From Planctomycetaceae bacterium (GTDB lineage: Bacteria; Planctomycetota; Planctomycetia; Planctomycetales; Planctomycetaceae): 64,000 bases of DNA. The position numbers and the translations under genes were made by a program. The notes beneath the pieces were generated by a model. It searched no databases, was not told the origin of the DNA, and saw only the letters and a list, made by a program, of their open reading frames with translations. Positions 35,242-43,877 of the stretch are shown piece after piece. Each line of letters opens with the position of its first letter. Within the stretch, counting starts at the first letter, position 1. The DNA is taken from the NCBI GenBank assembly GCA_020638955.1, contig JACKHO010000002.1, forward strand, positions 744,001 through 808,000. Reading direction: 5' to 3'.

Positions 35242-35967
35242 TCATTTGCTCGATGGCAGGTTAAGCTTGATATCCGACGGCCACGTAATGTATTCGCCGA
35301 ATCGCTTGCTCTGCTTGATTGTGCCGCCCTGGCTCATCCCGAGATTCGTCAACCGCCAGGAGTCTCCCTGCTTTGCGATGAAACCAAGTTCGCAGAGATG
35401 TGCGAACATTTCTTTCGATGAACGTTGATGAAGTTTGGCCAACCTTGTTGTGGACAACATCTCCAAACTAAGCGAATCATCGTCGGCATTCTGTTCAACG
35501 TCAAACTCGCCTTGAGGCACGACTTTCTCAACTGAGATTTTGACCTCATCGCTCACTCGAATCAGTCGTTGGGCTTCAGCATACGTATCGCTAAACAACT
35601 CGGAGTCGTCATCGCGTGTGATGAGAATTCCCATTTCATTGTTATTAACCTGGGAAAACTCGTACATGTTCATTGATGTGACTATCGCCCAAGATTCGTT
35701 CATGTAGCACTTCGCATGAAGATTCTTGCAGAAACTGCAACGAACAAATGCCAATGACTTCAGCCAGTTTGTTTCGTCGGGATGAAGTTCGTTTTTCCCA
35801 TAGACAATCCGAATGTCAATCTTCATTCGATCCTTGTCTTCAAGCAGTTCGCGAATGCGATCATTGAACTTCAAATACGGACTGATAATGACCAATCGCT
35901 CACGCGCACCTTTCAGCAACTCCTCAAGGTGGTACGTAATCGCCGAAGTGTTCAAGAATTTCGCCAT
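35242..35967 (-). CDS. Phospholipase D-like protein with single HxK motif
   Basis: 241 residues without a signal peptide. The first 160 form a PLD-like domain with LVIISPYLKFNDRI, then NLHAKCYMNE (HxK with Glu where Asp is usual after four residues) and TSMNMYEFS (the usual G/S-S-x-N block). Only one HxK motif is present, so a dimer would build the active site, as in bacterial PLD nucleases of the Nuc/BfiI type. The C-terminal 80 residues look like a small winged-helix-type domain (SKEMFAHLCELGFIAKQGDS). Possible roles include a nuclease or defence element. Base composition looks lower in GC than its neighbours, suggesting transfer. Confidence 0.72.
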   Translation of the reverse strand: MAKFLNTSAITYHLEELLKGARERLVIISPYLKFNDRIRELLEDKDRMKIDIRIVYGKNELHPDETNWLKSLAFVRCSFCKNLHAKCYMNESWAIVTSMNMYEFSQVNNNEMGILITRDDDSELFSDTYAEAQRLIRVSDEVKISVEKVVPQGEFDVEQNADDDSLSLEMLSTTRLAKLHQRSSKEMFAHLCELGFIAKQGDSWRLTNLGMSQGGTIKQSKRFGEYITWPSDIKLNLPSSK

Positions 35968-36287
35968 CAGTTGCCCCTACCCGAATGGTGTGTCGTTTTT
36001 CACAGCGTGAAACACTCTAACCTCAACGATGTACAGCAAACAGCCTGACATCAAAGTGCAAGTCTTCCGCAAACGACCGACCCCGGTGCATTAACACGGA
36101 TTCTCCTGATCCCCAAACTCCTCCGCTTGGACACCAGGAAAGCGTGTGCCACGTGCTCTGTGAGCGGTGCAGACAAAAGTTGGACGACGAACATGACGAC
36201 AACGCCGACATGGCGGACGCCGCCAATATCCGTTCCACCCGGGTGCCAAAGTTCGGGCACCCGGGTAGAAACCGCGTCCTCGTTTAG
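35968..36287. other. Non-coding part of the accessory islet
   Basis: 320 bp with no gene that I can support. It contains the strong hairpin at 36237-36266 and, near 36180-36236 on the minus strand, a stretch (GGAACGGATATTGGCGGCG) that resembles the inner part of the attC-like structure upstream of the next gene. Confidence 0.45.
36237..36266 (-). terminator. 11-bp stem hairpin after the BPSL0067-like gene
   Basis: ACCCGGGTGCC (36237-36247) and GGCACCCGGGT (36256-36266) form a perfect stem around an 8-base loop. It lies about 20 bp past the stop codon of the gene at 36288 on the minus strand. There is no T-tract, so it may be a transcript-end structure or a dispersed palindrome. Confidence 0.5.
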
Positions 36288-36692
36288 TCATTTGATGACG
36301 TAGAAGTATTCACCGTTGTTGGAATAATCTTCGTTCTTTCCGAACCGTAGTGTGCGCTTGCCCCATTTCTTGGGAGGGTGATTGTATTGGTCATAGACCA
36401 CCAATCCCTCCTTGGTTTCTTTGACAAAGATGGCCGCATGATCGTTCAGGAAGCGGTCGCTGTTTTCCCGGAACGAGGCGATTGCTGTGCCTGGCAAAAT
36501 CTTGTTGCCTTTCACTTTCTTGCCCTTCCGCCAAGTTGCGGTCTTCCCCAACGGCTTCCCGGCCTTGTAGAAAACGTACTGAACACCGGTTGCACATTCA
36601 CCCTTCGTTCTGTTCCACCCCTCGTCGTCAGACAAGACCTGCCCAACAAAGGACTCTGCATGTGCGAGTGTTACATTCTTGCCTTCAGTCAT
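36288..36692 (-). CDS. BPSL0067-family putative NlpC/P60-like cysteine amidase
   Basis: A 134-residue protein resembling the BPSL0067 family: GECATGVQYV with a candidate nucleophile Cys33, then KILPGTAIASF and NDHAAIFVKE with candidate His85, followed by LVVYDQYNHP with Asp101. This Cys-His-Asp pattern and spacing fit papain-like NlpC/P60 hydrolases, which cut peptidoglycan peptides. BPSL0067-type proteins are often small effector-like or phage-related. There is no signal peptide and no immunity gene visible next to it. It is followed by a hairpin and preceded, only 13 bp from the start codon, by an attC-like structure. Confidence 0.72.
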   Translation of the reverse strand: MTEGKNVTLAHAESFVGQVLSDDEGWNRTKGECATGVQYVFYKAGKPLGKTATWRKGKKVKGNKILPGTAIASFRENSDRFLNDHAAIFVKETKEGLVVYDQYNHPPKKWGKRTLRFGKNEDYSNNGEYFYVIK

Positions 36693-37036
36693 AGTTCTTA
36701 ACCCCCGTTAACTGGTTACCGAGCGTTCGAGCTGAGACGCCCGGAGCGGACGGCTGCCTTATCCGTTCGTTTGACGTTAGCCAACCTGGGTCTGCCGAGC
36801 AAGGCAGCCAACGGTGGAAAGTCACCCCGCGAGTGAGAGGTTGAGCTTTAGCAATGAGCCGCAGCACTTTCTCCCTGTTCCCAAGATCTTCGGCTCGGGA
36901 CCCAATTTTGGGAGGATGTTGTCGTTTGACATCAATGTTGACCAGGACTGAACAGGCGGGGTCTTAGTTTTCGGGATTATCGCTTTCTGGAAAGCGTTCC
37001 CAAGCAAGATGGATTGAAGCCGAGGGGGATCTGTAG
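36693..37036. other. Non-coding flank with attC-like structure
   Basis: 344 bp without a supported gene. The first part holds the attC-like element at 36706-36782. The remainder to 37036 shows only short imperfect repeats and no coding signal. Confidence 0.45.
36706..36782 (-). repeat. attC-like integron recombination site (candidate)
   Basis: The element has two nested arms: CGTTAAC (36706-36712) and GTTAGCC (36776-36782) as R-like boxes ending in AAC and GTT, and CGAGCG (36720-36725) and CGTTCG (36764-36769) as L-like boxes, with spacers of 7 and 6 bases. The R boxes deviate from the consensus RYYYAAC/GTTRRRY at one to three positions. On the minus strand the start codon of the BPSL0067-like gene follows after 13 bases, as for a gene cassette. 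No integrase gene is in the window. Confidence 0.35.
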
Positions 37037-38359
37037 TTAATTCTCCACGTCCTTCTGCCGCTCCACATGTTCCAGCACCGCCTCGATGAATGCGTCTTGA
37101 ATATGAGGCGGCGCGGCGTGGCCCATAAGGGGTTCGGTGAGGATTTGCTTCTTTCCCTGGAGTTGATTGTAGGCGGCGTAGCAGCTGGTGGGTGGGCAGA
37201 CGGAGTCGATGAATCCGACGCTCATAATGGCGTCCGCTTTGCAGCGGCTGGCGAAGTTGACTGCGTCAACATAGCGGGAGGCTTCCAGAATTTGCGGATC
37301 GGGTTTGCCGTCGCTGCCCTGCGGCACAAGTTTCGGCCAGCCGTTGATGCGGTCGGCTGCGCGGCCTGAATGATCACAAATCGCGGGGACTCCGGTGGCC
37401 ACGAATGTCACTCGTTCATCAAGCCCGCCCGCGACGAGGGCCTGGCCTCCGCCCTGACTGTGCCCAATGACAATGACGGTCTTGCCATCCCACTCGGGTT
37501 GGGCCGTGAGGAAATCAATCCCGCGGACGAGTCGGAGGAACATCCCACGAAAGTAGGAGGCATCACGGCCTTCGCGGCCCGCGTAGCGATAGTCTTTCAG
37601 CGGTCCATTCGTCTGCTCCTCGTAGAACTCGTTCGGCTTTCCGTTGGGAATACCGTGAGCGTTCATATCCATGGAAAGCATATTCGCCTTCGCCCCTTTG
37701 ACCGCGTTCCCCAGGCTCGAACTGCGAACGCCCGCACCGTGTACCCACAAAATAGCAGGCAACGATTTGGGAGCCGCCTCTCGCGGTTTTGCGAAATAGC
37801 CGGAGACTGGAGCGTCACCCAGGCAGGCCACTTGCGCGTCGAAACAGAGGATTGACGCATCTGAGTTGTCGACGGGCGTCAGCTTCGGCGTGGCAGGAAC
37901 TTCGGCCAGCAGTTTCTTTTGGCCGGCCCAGAACTCATCGAAGTCGTCCGGGACTGGCAGACTCAATTCGATTTTGGTGGGCGAGAATGCTGCACCTGCC
38001 ATCGCAGTGACGGTCTTGTTGTCCGGCGTCTGGAACTTCACCTGACATCGTACCACACCAGGCGATTTCAGCGAGACTTCCACGGAATTCCCCTCGGCCA
38101 GATTCAACGTCCCGCTGGGATAGCGGTCATTGTGTTCCGGCAGAAAGTCATCGACGGCGTACGAGACTGTGCCCGACTCGACAGCGGCATCACCGTTGGT
38201 GAGAGTGATTTGAAACTTGGCTGTTTCGCCCACCTCGTAAATCGCACTCTCACGTTCCGCGACAACCTTGAGAGCAAACTTGTCCTCAGCGAGCAGCAAT
38301 GCGGATTGCAGAACGAACACCGAGGCGGCGAGGAATTTGAATGACTGAGGAATTTGCAT
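37037..38359 (-). CDS. Secreted acetylxylan esterase-like hydrolase
   Basis: 440 residues with a signal peptide (FKFLAASVFVLQSALLLAED). An N-terminal beta-sandwich domain (about 25-130) precedes an alpha/beta hydrolase of the acetylxylan esterase (AXE1/Cah) family. The catalytic triad is visible as Ser in VIGHSQGGGQALVAGGL, Asp in GFIDSVCPPTSCYAAYNQ and His in LMGHAAPPHIQ; the CPPT motif is a family hallmark. The protein is probably exported and removes acetyl groups from xylan or similar sugars. The neighbouring gene at 38428 encodes a second secreted esterase. Confidence 0.9.
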   Translation of the reverse strand: MQIPQSFKFLAASVFVLQSALLLAEDKFALKVVAERESAIYEVGETAKFQITLTNGDAAVESGTVSYAVDDFLPEHNDRYPSGTLNLAEGNSVEVSLKSPGVVRCQVKFQTPDNKTVTAMAGAAFSPTKIELSLPVPDDFDEFWAGQKKLLAEVPATPKLTPVDNSDASILCFDAQVACLGDAPVSGYFAKPREAAPKSLPAILWVHGAGVRSSSLGNAVKGAKANMLSMDMNAHGIPNGKPNEFYEEQTNGPLKDYRYAGREGRDASYFRGMFLRLVRGIDFLTAQPEWDGKTVIVIGHSQGGGQALVAGGLDERVTFVATGVPAICDHSGRAADRINGWPKLVPQGSDGKPDPQILEASRYVDAVNFASRCKADAIMSVGFIDSVCPPTSCYAAYNQLQGKKQILTEPLMGHAAPPHIQDAFIEAVLEHVERQKDVEN

Positions 38360-38427
38360 GAGGATGTCTTCTGGTGAGTCGTTGAGATTCGATCGAGATT
38401 AAGTCGGCTACAAACAATTGATTCGAT

Positions 38428-39306
38428 TCAATTGGCCGTCAGCCCATCAAGAAATTTGAAGAACTCCTGCGTAGCCGGGTCGTCGGATTTGCCGAGGTCG
38501 TTGTTCAGGCGACCGTGGTTGGTGTCTCCTTTGCCGTAGGCCCGGGCCGGAATACCGGCTTCTTGCAGGACTGCTTCGAGACGCCGGGCTTGAGCGGGAG
38601 TGTCAGGATTCCCAGCGAAGTACAGCAGCAAGAACGGCGGGATGCCTTTTTCTTTTGCCACGTGCGTGACGGCAGAGAAGTCGACGTGTTTTTCGGGATC
38701 ATTCCCGAACTTCTGTCGATGGCCGAACGTGAACATTTTGCCGCCGTACAGCGTTTGCCGCATTTCGGCAGTCATGATGATTTTCGGAATGTCGTACGTG
38801 TCACCATCGACCGGGATGCAGCCTTTCAGGACATCGAACGAAACACCCTCGGCATTCAGATAACGATTGTCGATGCAAATCAGCGCCGCCAACTGAGCAC
38901 CGGCCGAGTGCCCGCCAACAAAAATTCGATCGGGATCACCGCCGTATTTCGCAATGTTCTTCTGGACCCAGCCCAGCGATTTGGCCACATCGCCGGTCAG
39001 TTCTTCCATGGTGACATCAGGGAGCAGCCGGTAGTTGGTGGAGACGAACACAAAGCCCCGTTCGGTGAGCACTTTTGGTTTGAGTGCGACATCACTCTTG
39101 TCACCCACCTGCCAGCCGCCGCCGTGAATCCAGAACATGACAGGAAGCTTGGCGTCGGTCGCCTTCTCTGGAGTGTAAATGTCGAGCACGTGCCTCTCGT
39201 GCCCGTTTTCGACATATGGCACATTGGACGTCAGCTTCTGAGCGAAGCCGACATTGACGAGAAGCAGGAACGAAAACGTGAGAAGGAAACCATATTTCGC
39301 GTTCAT
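38428..39306 (-). CDS. Secreted alpha/beta hydrolase (BD-FAE/HSL-like esterase)
   Basis: The ATG at 39306, preceded by AGGACTTGCC, gives 292 residues starting with a signal peptide (FLLTFSFLLLVNVGFA). The oxyanion-hole motif MFWIHGGGW, the nucleophile elbow FVGGHSAGAQLAAL and a terminal His in TNHGRLN identify an esterase/lipase of the HSL or bifunctional xylan-esterase type. It lies 69 bp upstream of the acetylxylan esterase gene on the same strand and probably acts with it on plant or algal polysaccharides. Confidence 0.88.
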   Translation of the reverse strand: MNAKYGFLLTFSFLLLVNVGFAQKLTSNVPYVENGHERHVLDIYTPEKATDAKLPVMFWIHGGGWQVGDKSDVALKPKVLTERGFVFVSTNYRLLPDVTMEELTGDVAKSLGWVQKNIAKYGGDPDRIFVGGHSAGAQLAALICIDNRYLNAEGVSFDVLKGCIPVDGDTYDIPKIIMTAEMRQTLYGGKMFTFGHRQKFGNDPEKHVDFSAVTHVAKEKGIPPFLLLYFAGNPDTPAQARRLEAVLQEAGIPARAYGKGDTNHGRLNNDLGKSDDPATQEFFKFLDGLTAN

Positions 39307-39493
39307 GGCAAGTCCTGAGAACAAGGAGGTCGATGCGTGATGTCTCACACAAAATTCGAGTTTGCATTGTAAACAGTGTGCCGCAGACAAAACACAGACG
39401 GGAGGTGACGAGCCGAAATGCCGGCTGGCGACGGTCTCAATATTGACGATAGAATTCCATTGACGGAACTACCTGCGAGGGGAGTCGGCACAA

Positions 39494-40177
39494 ATGCGAA
39501 CTGTTGAAACACAAGCAGGAAGCTGGATTGCTCGGGGCCTGTTGCTACCGTTGTTGCTCCCTTTCATCAACTTAATGGTCAGCATTGCTGTCATCGCGTT
39601 TCGCCACCAGATTGGCAGCGAATCTGAAGATGCCCTTAACACTGTTCCCGTCGAATTAAAAGACGGTGCCACATTTTGGTTTTCAGAGAATCTGGGGTGG
39701 TACCTCAACCACGCGGTTTTGATGACCGTCCTGCTCTTGGGTGGTGTTTTGGTCTTTGCGATTGCTTTCGGCTTCTGGAAATGGACCACCGGCACGCCGC
39801 TGACGGAAAGCATCACTCCGCCACCACCTTTGCCGCCCAATGAACTTCTCTCCCTGCGGCGCTGGCACCACCGGAACGTCGCGGTATTCTTCGCAGTTTT
39901 GCTCGGCTGGCCGATTGCCGCTGTCGTGTTCAAGCTTGTGGAGTTCTGCTTTGAGATTCCCCGTCAGTTCCTCGAACCAGTGGTCCTCTGCACATTCCTG
40001 GCATCCATTCTTCTCGCCATAGGGCACCATTTGTCCAAACGCTGCCCGCGTTGTGGGGCCATCATCGGACTTCGCACGCAGATAGGTCTCCCACCCCACT
40101 GCCCCCGCTGCGGCGTAACATTTATTGGCGAACACACGGATCAACCTGAGCAGCCGACGACGCAAGACGGGAAGTAA
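39494..40177 (+). CDS. Membrane protein with C-terminal zinc ribbon, unknown function
   Basis: 227 residues with four hydrophobic segments (starting RGLLLPLLLPFINLMVSIAV, then VLMTVLLLGGVLVFAIAFGF, AVFFAVLLGWPIAAVVFKLV and VVLCTFLASILLAIG). A C-terminal zinc ribbon follows: CPRCGAIIGLRTQIGLPPHC and PRCG. The N-terminus and ribbon are likely cytoplasmic. I do not recognise a family. The gene is divergent from the esterase pair and its start is preceded by AGGGGAGTC. Confidence 0.75.
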   Translation: MRTVETQAGSWIARGLLLPLLLPFINLMVSIAVIAFRHQIGSESEDALNTVPVELKDGATFWFSENLGWYLNHAVLMTVLLLGGVLVFAIAFGFWKWTTGTPLTESITPPPPLPPNELLSLRRWHHRNVAVFFAVLLGWPIAAVVFKLVEFCFEIPRQFLEPVVLCTFLASILLAIGHHLSKRCPRCGAIIGLRTQIGLPPHCPRCGVTFIGEHTDQPEQPTTQDGK

Positions 40178-40316
40178 TGATCTTCGAGTACATCGATTGA
40201 TCCCCACATGCCATATGTGCTTCCAGGAGTCAGCTCCGGGACGAAGGGCATTGAAGCAATGTGAGTGGAGGCAGTTTCGGAGTGATCGCCTCAACTCGTC
40301 GACCATTCAATTCTCG

Positions 40317-40404
40317 TTCTAAAACGCAGAGCACACCGAGTTCGCAGAGATTTGAGGAGAGTTCGCCTGTTTTCTCTCCGTTCTCGGCGCTCTCTGCGTT
40401 TCCT
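40317..40404. repeat. 88-bp palindromic repeat, diverged copy 4
   Basis: Same length and orientation as the three copies at 13463, 13952 and 14184, with 72 of 88 bases equal to copy 1, but without a GxxExxY gene beside it. It lies in the 274-bp gap between a membrane protein gene and the ThuA gene. Confidence 0.8.
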
Positions 40405-40451
40405 TCCTAAGTTTATAAATTGCGGTCGCCGACGTCCCGTCGCCCCAGAAC

Positions 40452-41252
40452 TCACTCCGGTTTCGGCGGCAGCTTGAGGTACTGTTCCTCAACGTCAACC
40501 GGTGCGCCTTCCGCTGGGACTTCGATGTGGGCGGTCCACAGGATGGCGTTGACGACGGTGCGGCGGAAGGCGGTTTCCTGGAAGTTGCGGTAGAAGTGAC
40601 CGAGGGTGGTGCCGTAGGCGCGGCCGCCACCTGCGCGTTCGTAGGCCCAGCCGACAATGACGTCCTGATCTTTCGTGTGAACCTGCAGGAGTGGCGTGGC
40701 TTCAATCATGGTGGGTTTCAGGTAGTACTCGTCGTGCAGTTCGTATTCTTTCCAGCCCCGGCAAATGGGGTGGTCGGGCACGAGTTGTTTGAGCTGGGAG
40801 TGGTCGGTGCTGAGTCCGTAGTTCGAAACCCAGAATCCCCCCATGTACTCGCCCCACTTCGGTCCCAGGCGTTCGAGGTTCTGTTCAAAGACTGACGAGG
40901 CCCAGTGGATGGTTACCAGTCCCACGCCCTGTTGCATCAGTTCGTGGAACTTCGCGGCACCGGGGCCGTCCATCAGAAACTCGGCGGCTGGCGTGGAGTA
41001 AATGACAATGGTGTCGACCCCTTCCAGCACAGCGGGATCGGTCGGCCAGCCGTTCGAGACGACCGTTTCAATTCCGCCGGTCTTCTTCAGGCACTGCGCC
41101 AGCAGTTCGCTGGTGTGCAGGTACATATGCGTGCCGAAAGGATGATCGGGCTCTTTCCCAATGAACAGCACTTTCTTGGCGGCGTCTTCGGCCAGAACAA
41201 TTTGGGATGCCGCGAGCAGCAACAGTACAAAGGCAAAGATGGTTTTACGCAT
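40452..41252 (-). CDS. Exported ThuA-domain protein
   Basis: 266 residues from the ATG at 41252 (a GTG at 41264 is also possible). A signal peptide (IFAFVLLLLAASQIVLAED) is followed by a ThuA-type, glutamine-amidotransferase-like fold: KVLFIGKEPDHPFGTHMYL, VVSNGWPTDPAVLEGVDTIV, then DHPICRGWKEYELHDEYYLK and AYGTTLGHFYRNFQETAF, the conserved ThuA end. ThuA proteins are linked to trehalose or other sugar use but their reaction is not settled. Ends with a Pro/Lys tail. Confidence 0.88.
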   Translation of the reverse strand: MRKTIFAFVLLLLAASQIVLAEDAAKKVLFIGKEPDHPFGTHMYLHTSELLAQCLKKTGGIETVVSNGWPTDPAVLEGVDTIVIYSTPAAEFLMDGPGAAKFHELMQQGVGLVTIHWASSVFEQNLERLGPKWGEYMGGFWVSNYGLSTDHSQLKQLVPDHPICRGWKEYELHDEYYLKPTMIEATPLLQVHTKDQDVIVGWAYERAGGGRAYGTTLGHFYRNFQETAFRRTVVNAILWTAHIEVPAEGAPVDVEEQYLKLPPKPE

Positions 41253-41382
41253 GGCAGAATCCACTGAAGGTTGTGGTCGGATTTCAAGCCATCAGTTTAC
41301 CCTCGGAGATACAATGCTTGCCAATGTTGGGCATCGAGACGTGGTGCGAAATCGATCTGCTGAGCCCAGGTGGCACGGAGAC

Positions 41383-42282
41383 CTACCGCCCCCTCACCAG
41401 TCGAATGGCGTAGGCCAGTGAATTCAACCGCGTGTCGACACTGTCCGCTCGGGACATGAAGACGACAGGTGCTGATGTTCCAGCCAGCACGCCACCAAAG
41501 CGACAATCGGCGGTGTACATAATGCCTTTGACCGTCAGATTGGCTGAGAGCAAATTGGGGAAGACCATGGCGTTCGCTGCGCCGGCTACGCCTCCGCCAA
41601 TTCCTTTCTTGTTACTGGCATCCACGGCGTAGGCCAGGTCGAATGAGAGGGGCCCCTGAACATGGCACGCACCGAATTCGCCGGCGGCCGCGCGTTGGGT
41701 GAGTTCATCTGCGACCAATGTGTCTGGCATGAGGTCGGTGACTTTTTCGGTGGCGGCCATGAGCGCCACGCGCGGTTCCGATTCTCCCAGTTTGTGTGCG
41801 ATGCCAATGGCGCTCTGCAGGATGTCTGTCAGTTGCTGAGGAGTGGGATCGACCGTGACGCCGGTGTCGGTCATCAAAAAGCGTCGATCATCACGCGGGA
41901 TTTCCATCAGCACGACCTGGCAAATCGTCTTCCCGGTGCGTAGTCCTCCTTCACGTTGCAGAATGGCTTTCATCAATGAGGGCGTAGGAATTTGCCCTTT
42001 CATCAGAAGTTCGGCTCGTCCTTCGTGGACGCATTTGACCGCGGCGAAGGCAGAACCCGCGTCGTCCGGGATGAGTTCAAACTGGCTGAGGTCGACGTCG
42101 ATACCAGCGGCCATTTCGCGAATTTGGTCGACGTCACCGGTCAGGATGGGACGCACCCATCCGCGTCGCCGTGCCACGTCGAGCGCCTGAATGACGGTAG
42201 TATCTGCTCCGCCTGCCGCAGCCACACCCACGGGTTCAGCGAGAGCACTGGCTTGCTTAAAGAGAGCGTCGAACGATTCCAT
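41383..42282 (-). CDS. Phosphate acetyl/butyryltransferase family protein
   Basis: 299 residues of the phosphate acetyl/butyryltransferase fold: LLMKGQIPTPSLMKAIL, the FLMTDTGVTVDPTPQQL block, and VQGPLSFDLAYAVDASNKKG, all typical for phosphate butyryltransferase (Ptb) rather than full-length Pta. Such enzymes exchange acyl groups between CoA and phosphate. No butyrate kinase gene is beside it, so the acyl substrate is uncertain. The gene ends 118 bp before the ThuA region and starts 66 bp after the molybdoenzyme gene. Confidence 0.88.
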   Translation of the reverse strand: MESFDALFKQASALAEPVGVAAAGGADTTVIQALDVARRRGWVRPILTGDVDQIREMAAGIDVDLSQFELIPDDAGSAFAAVKCVHEGRAELLMKGQIPTPSLMKAILQREGGLRTGKTICQVVLMEIPRDDRRFLMTDTGVTVDPTPQQLTDILQSAIGIAHKLGESEPRVALMAATEKVTDLMPDTLVADELTQRAAAGEFGACHVQGPLSFDLAYAVDASNKKGIGGGVAGAANAMVFPNLLSANLTVKGIMYTADCRFGGVLAGTSAPVVFMSRADSVDTRLNSLAYAIRLVRGR

Positions 42283-42347
42283 AACATGCCTGTCGTTCTT
42301 TTAGGACGTTTGGTTGAGATGGTTGAGTTTGCAGTGAGTGACACCAG

Positions 42348-43037
42348 TTACATGTCGTCGCGGAAGCGTTCGCCGTCTGGGTTGGCAGCATTCTGAACCC
42401 AGGGATCACCATGCATATGGTATCCCGCCTGCTCCCAGTAGCCGGGAGTGTCCTGGGCAACCAACGTCAAACTTCGCAGCCACTTGGCGCTTTTCCATGC
42501 GTAGAGTCGGGGGACAACTAATCGCAGCGGGCCGCCGTGATCGGCGTTGATCGGTTCGCCGTCATGAATGTCAGCCAGCAGCACATCCTCGGCGTCGGCA
42601 TCGGCCAGCGGCATGTTCGTGGTCCAGCCAGAGTCGTACCCTTCCGCAATGACATATTTCGCCTCGGCCTGAACGCCAGCTCGGTTCATCAATTCGCGAA
42701 TGCTCACGCCCTCCCACACATTCCCCAGTCGTGACCAGCGGGTGACACAGTGGAAGTCGGAAAAAACTTTCACGCGAGGCAGTTGTTGAAACTCGTCCCA
42801 AGTGAAGGAGAGGGGATTGTCGACCAGGCCTTTCACTTCGAACCGCCATTTGTCGAGGTCGATGGTGGGGACATAGCCGTAATGCAGCACGGGCCATTTG
42901 CGCGTGCGCGTTTGCCCGGCAGGAATTCTCTGTTCCCGATAGGTGTCGGAACTGATGATGACGCCTTCAGGGACGGCGCCTGGTGTGAGTGGATCACTAG
43001 CCTGATACTTCGGGTCGTCATTAACGAAGTCTGACAT
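42348..43037 (-). CDS. Sulfite oxidase-type molybdopterin oxidoreductase
   Basis: The ATG at 43037, with GGAGAGACGC just upstream, gives 229 residues. The molybdopterin-binding domain is recognised by FSDFHCVTRWSRLGNVWEGV, where the Cys coordinates molybdenum, and by HGGPLRLVVPRLYAWKSAKW. No signal peptide and no C-terminal dimerisation domain are present, as in the short cytoplasmic YuiH-like group. The natural substrate of this group is not known. The extra start at 43061 has no ribosome-binding site. Confidence 0.88.
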   Translation of the reverse strand: MSDFVNDDPKYQASDPLTPGAVPEGVIISSDTYREQRIPAGQTRTRKWPVLHYGYVPTIDLDKWRFEVKGLVDNPLSFTWDEFQQLPRVKVFSDFHCVTRWSRLGNVWEGVSIRELMNRAGVQAEAKYVIAEGYDSGWTTNMPLADADAEDVLLADIHDGEPINADHGGPLRLVVPRLYAWKSAKWLRSLTLVAQDTPGYWEQAGYHMHGDPWVQNAANPDGERFRDDM

Positions 43038-43209
43038 GCGTCTCTCCGCGTTACGGGCCAAAACTTGTTCTACTGAGTTTTAGCAACCACGCAATGCACA
43101 ACAAAGCGCAGAGCGCAACAGAGAAGGTCAGCCGAAGAAAGAATCACTGCCCATCAACTGTATTTCGAATAGGCAACGTCGTGGTCTGCCACCGTCGAAA
43201 ACCGATGAA

Positions 43210-43533
43210 CTAACCCGCTGGCAGTTCGTCCGAACTAGTGCTGGACATGAGTTGTTCTTCAACCCAAATCAGCGGCTGGTAGATTGTGTGGACGGTTGGA
43301 TTCGACTCGTACTGTGACGCCACCTGGTGGTAACTGAGTGGATAGCAGACGAGAAATGCGGCCAACGCCACAAAAGCAACCAGCGCGCGGCTCGTGGCGT
43401 GGAAACGATGTCCGCAACTGGCACAGCGGTATGGACGCTTCAGGCACAGCAGAGGCAGAATGTCTTCATTCCAGCGAAACCGCGACCAGTGCAGTTCAGG
43501 AAAAACACAATCTGAGGGACAGCGAGAAGGCAT
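43210..43533 (-). CDS. Small membrane protein with zinc-finger-like motif
   Basis: 107 residues, ATG at 43533 with AAGGAAACC directly upstream. Cys residues in CVFPELH and RPYRCASCGHRFHATSR can form a zinc ribbon near the N-terminus; a single membrane segment follows (ALVAFVALAAFLVCYPLSY), then a short external tail. No recognised family. The strong ribosome-binding site supports a real gene. Confidence 0.7.
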   Translation of the reverse strand: MPSRCPSDCVFPELHWSRFRWNEDILPLLCLKRPYRCASCGHRFHATSRALVAFVALAAFLVCYPLSYHQVASQYESNPTVHTIYQPLIWVEEQLMSSTSSDELPAG

Positions 43534-43877
43534 GGTTTCCTTACAAACAATCGGTGGTCACAATCCGCCACGATGATTTTCGATTGCGGCGGGGAGTTCG
43601 AACTTGAGGGTTCGTTGTCAATGGCCCGCTGAGAACGCTTCTACCAAAGACGTCGGACGGTTTCTACGAGCAATTCAGTAGTTTTCACGCATCTCTAACA
43701 ATTCAATCGTCTCAATTGCATCATTCTCAAACTGCCCTTACGACTCACACAATGCGCACTGTCGAATAACTGACGAATTGACCACAGGGCGACAGCGGTC
43801 TAGAGTTGAGGAGTTGGCGAAGCCCATGCATCACCACAATACATAACCGTTTTGTCTGGACACACTGCTGCATCAAG
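43534..43877. other. Intergenic region upstream of ftsH
   Basis: 344 bp between the divergent small membrane protein gene and ftsH. The ftsH frame is open from 43806 but the leader is unlike FtsH. I see no strong promoter pair or structure. Confidence 0.4.

Noticed and set aside
35068..35421. 117-codon plus-strand frame over the end of the PLD-like gene
   Set aside because: Overlaps the opposite strand of a real gene and lacks coding features of its own.
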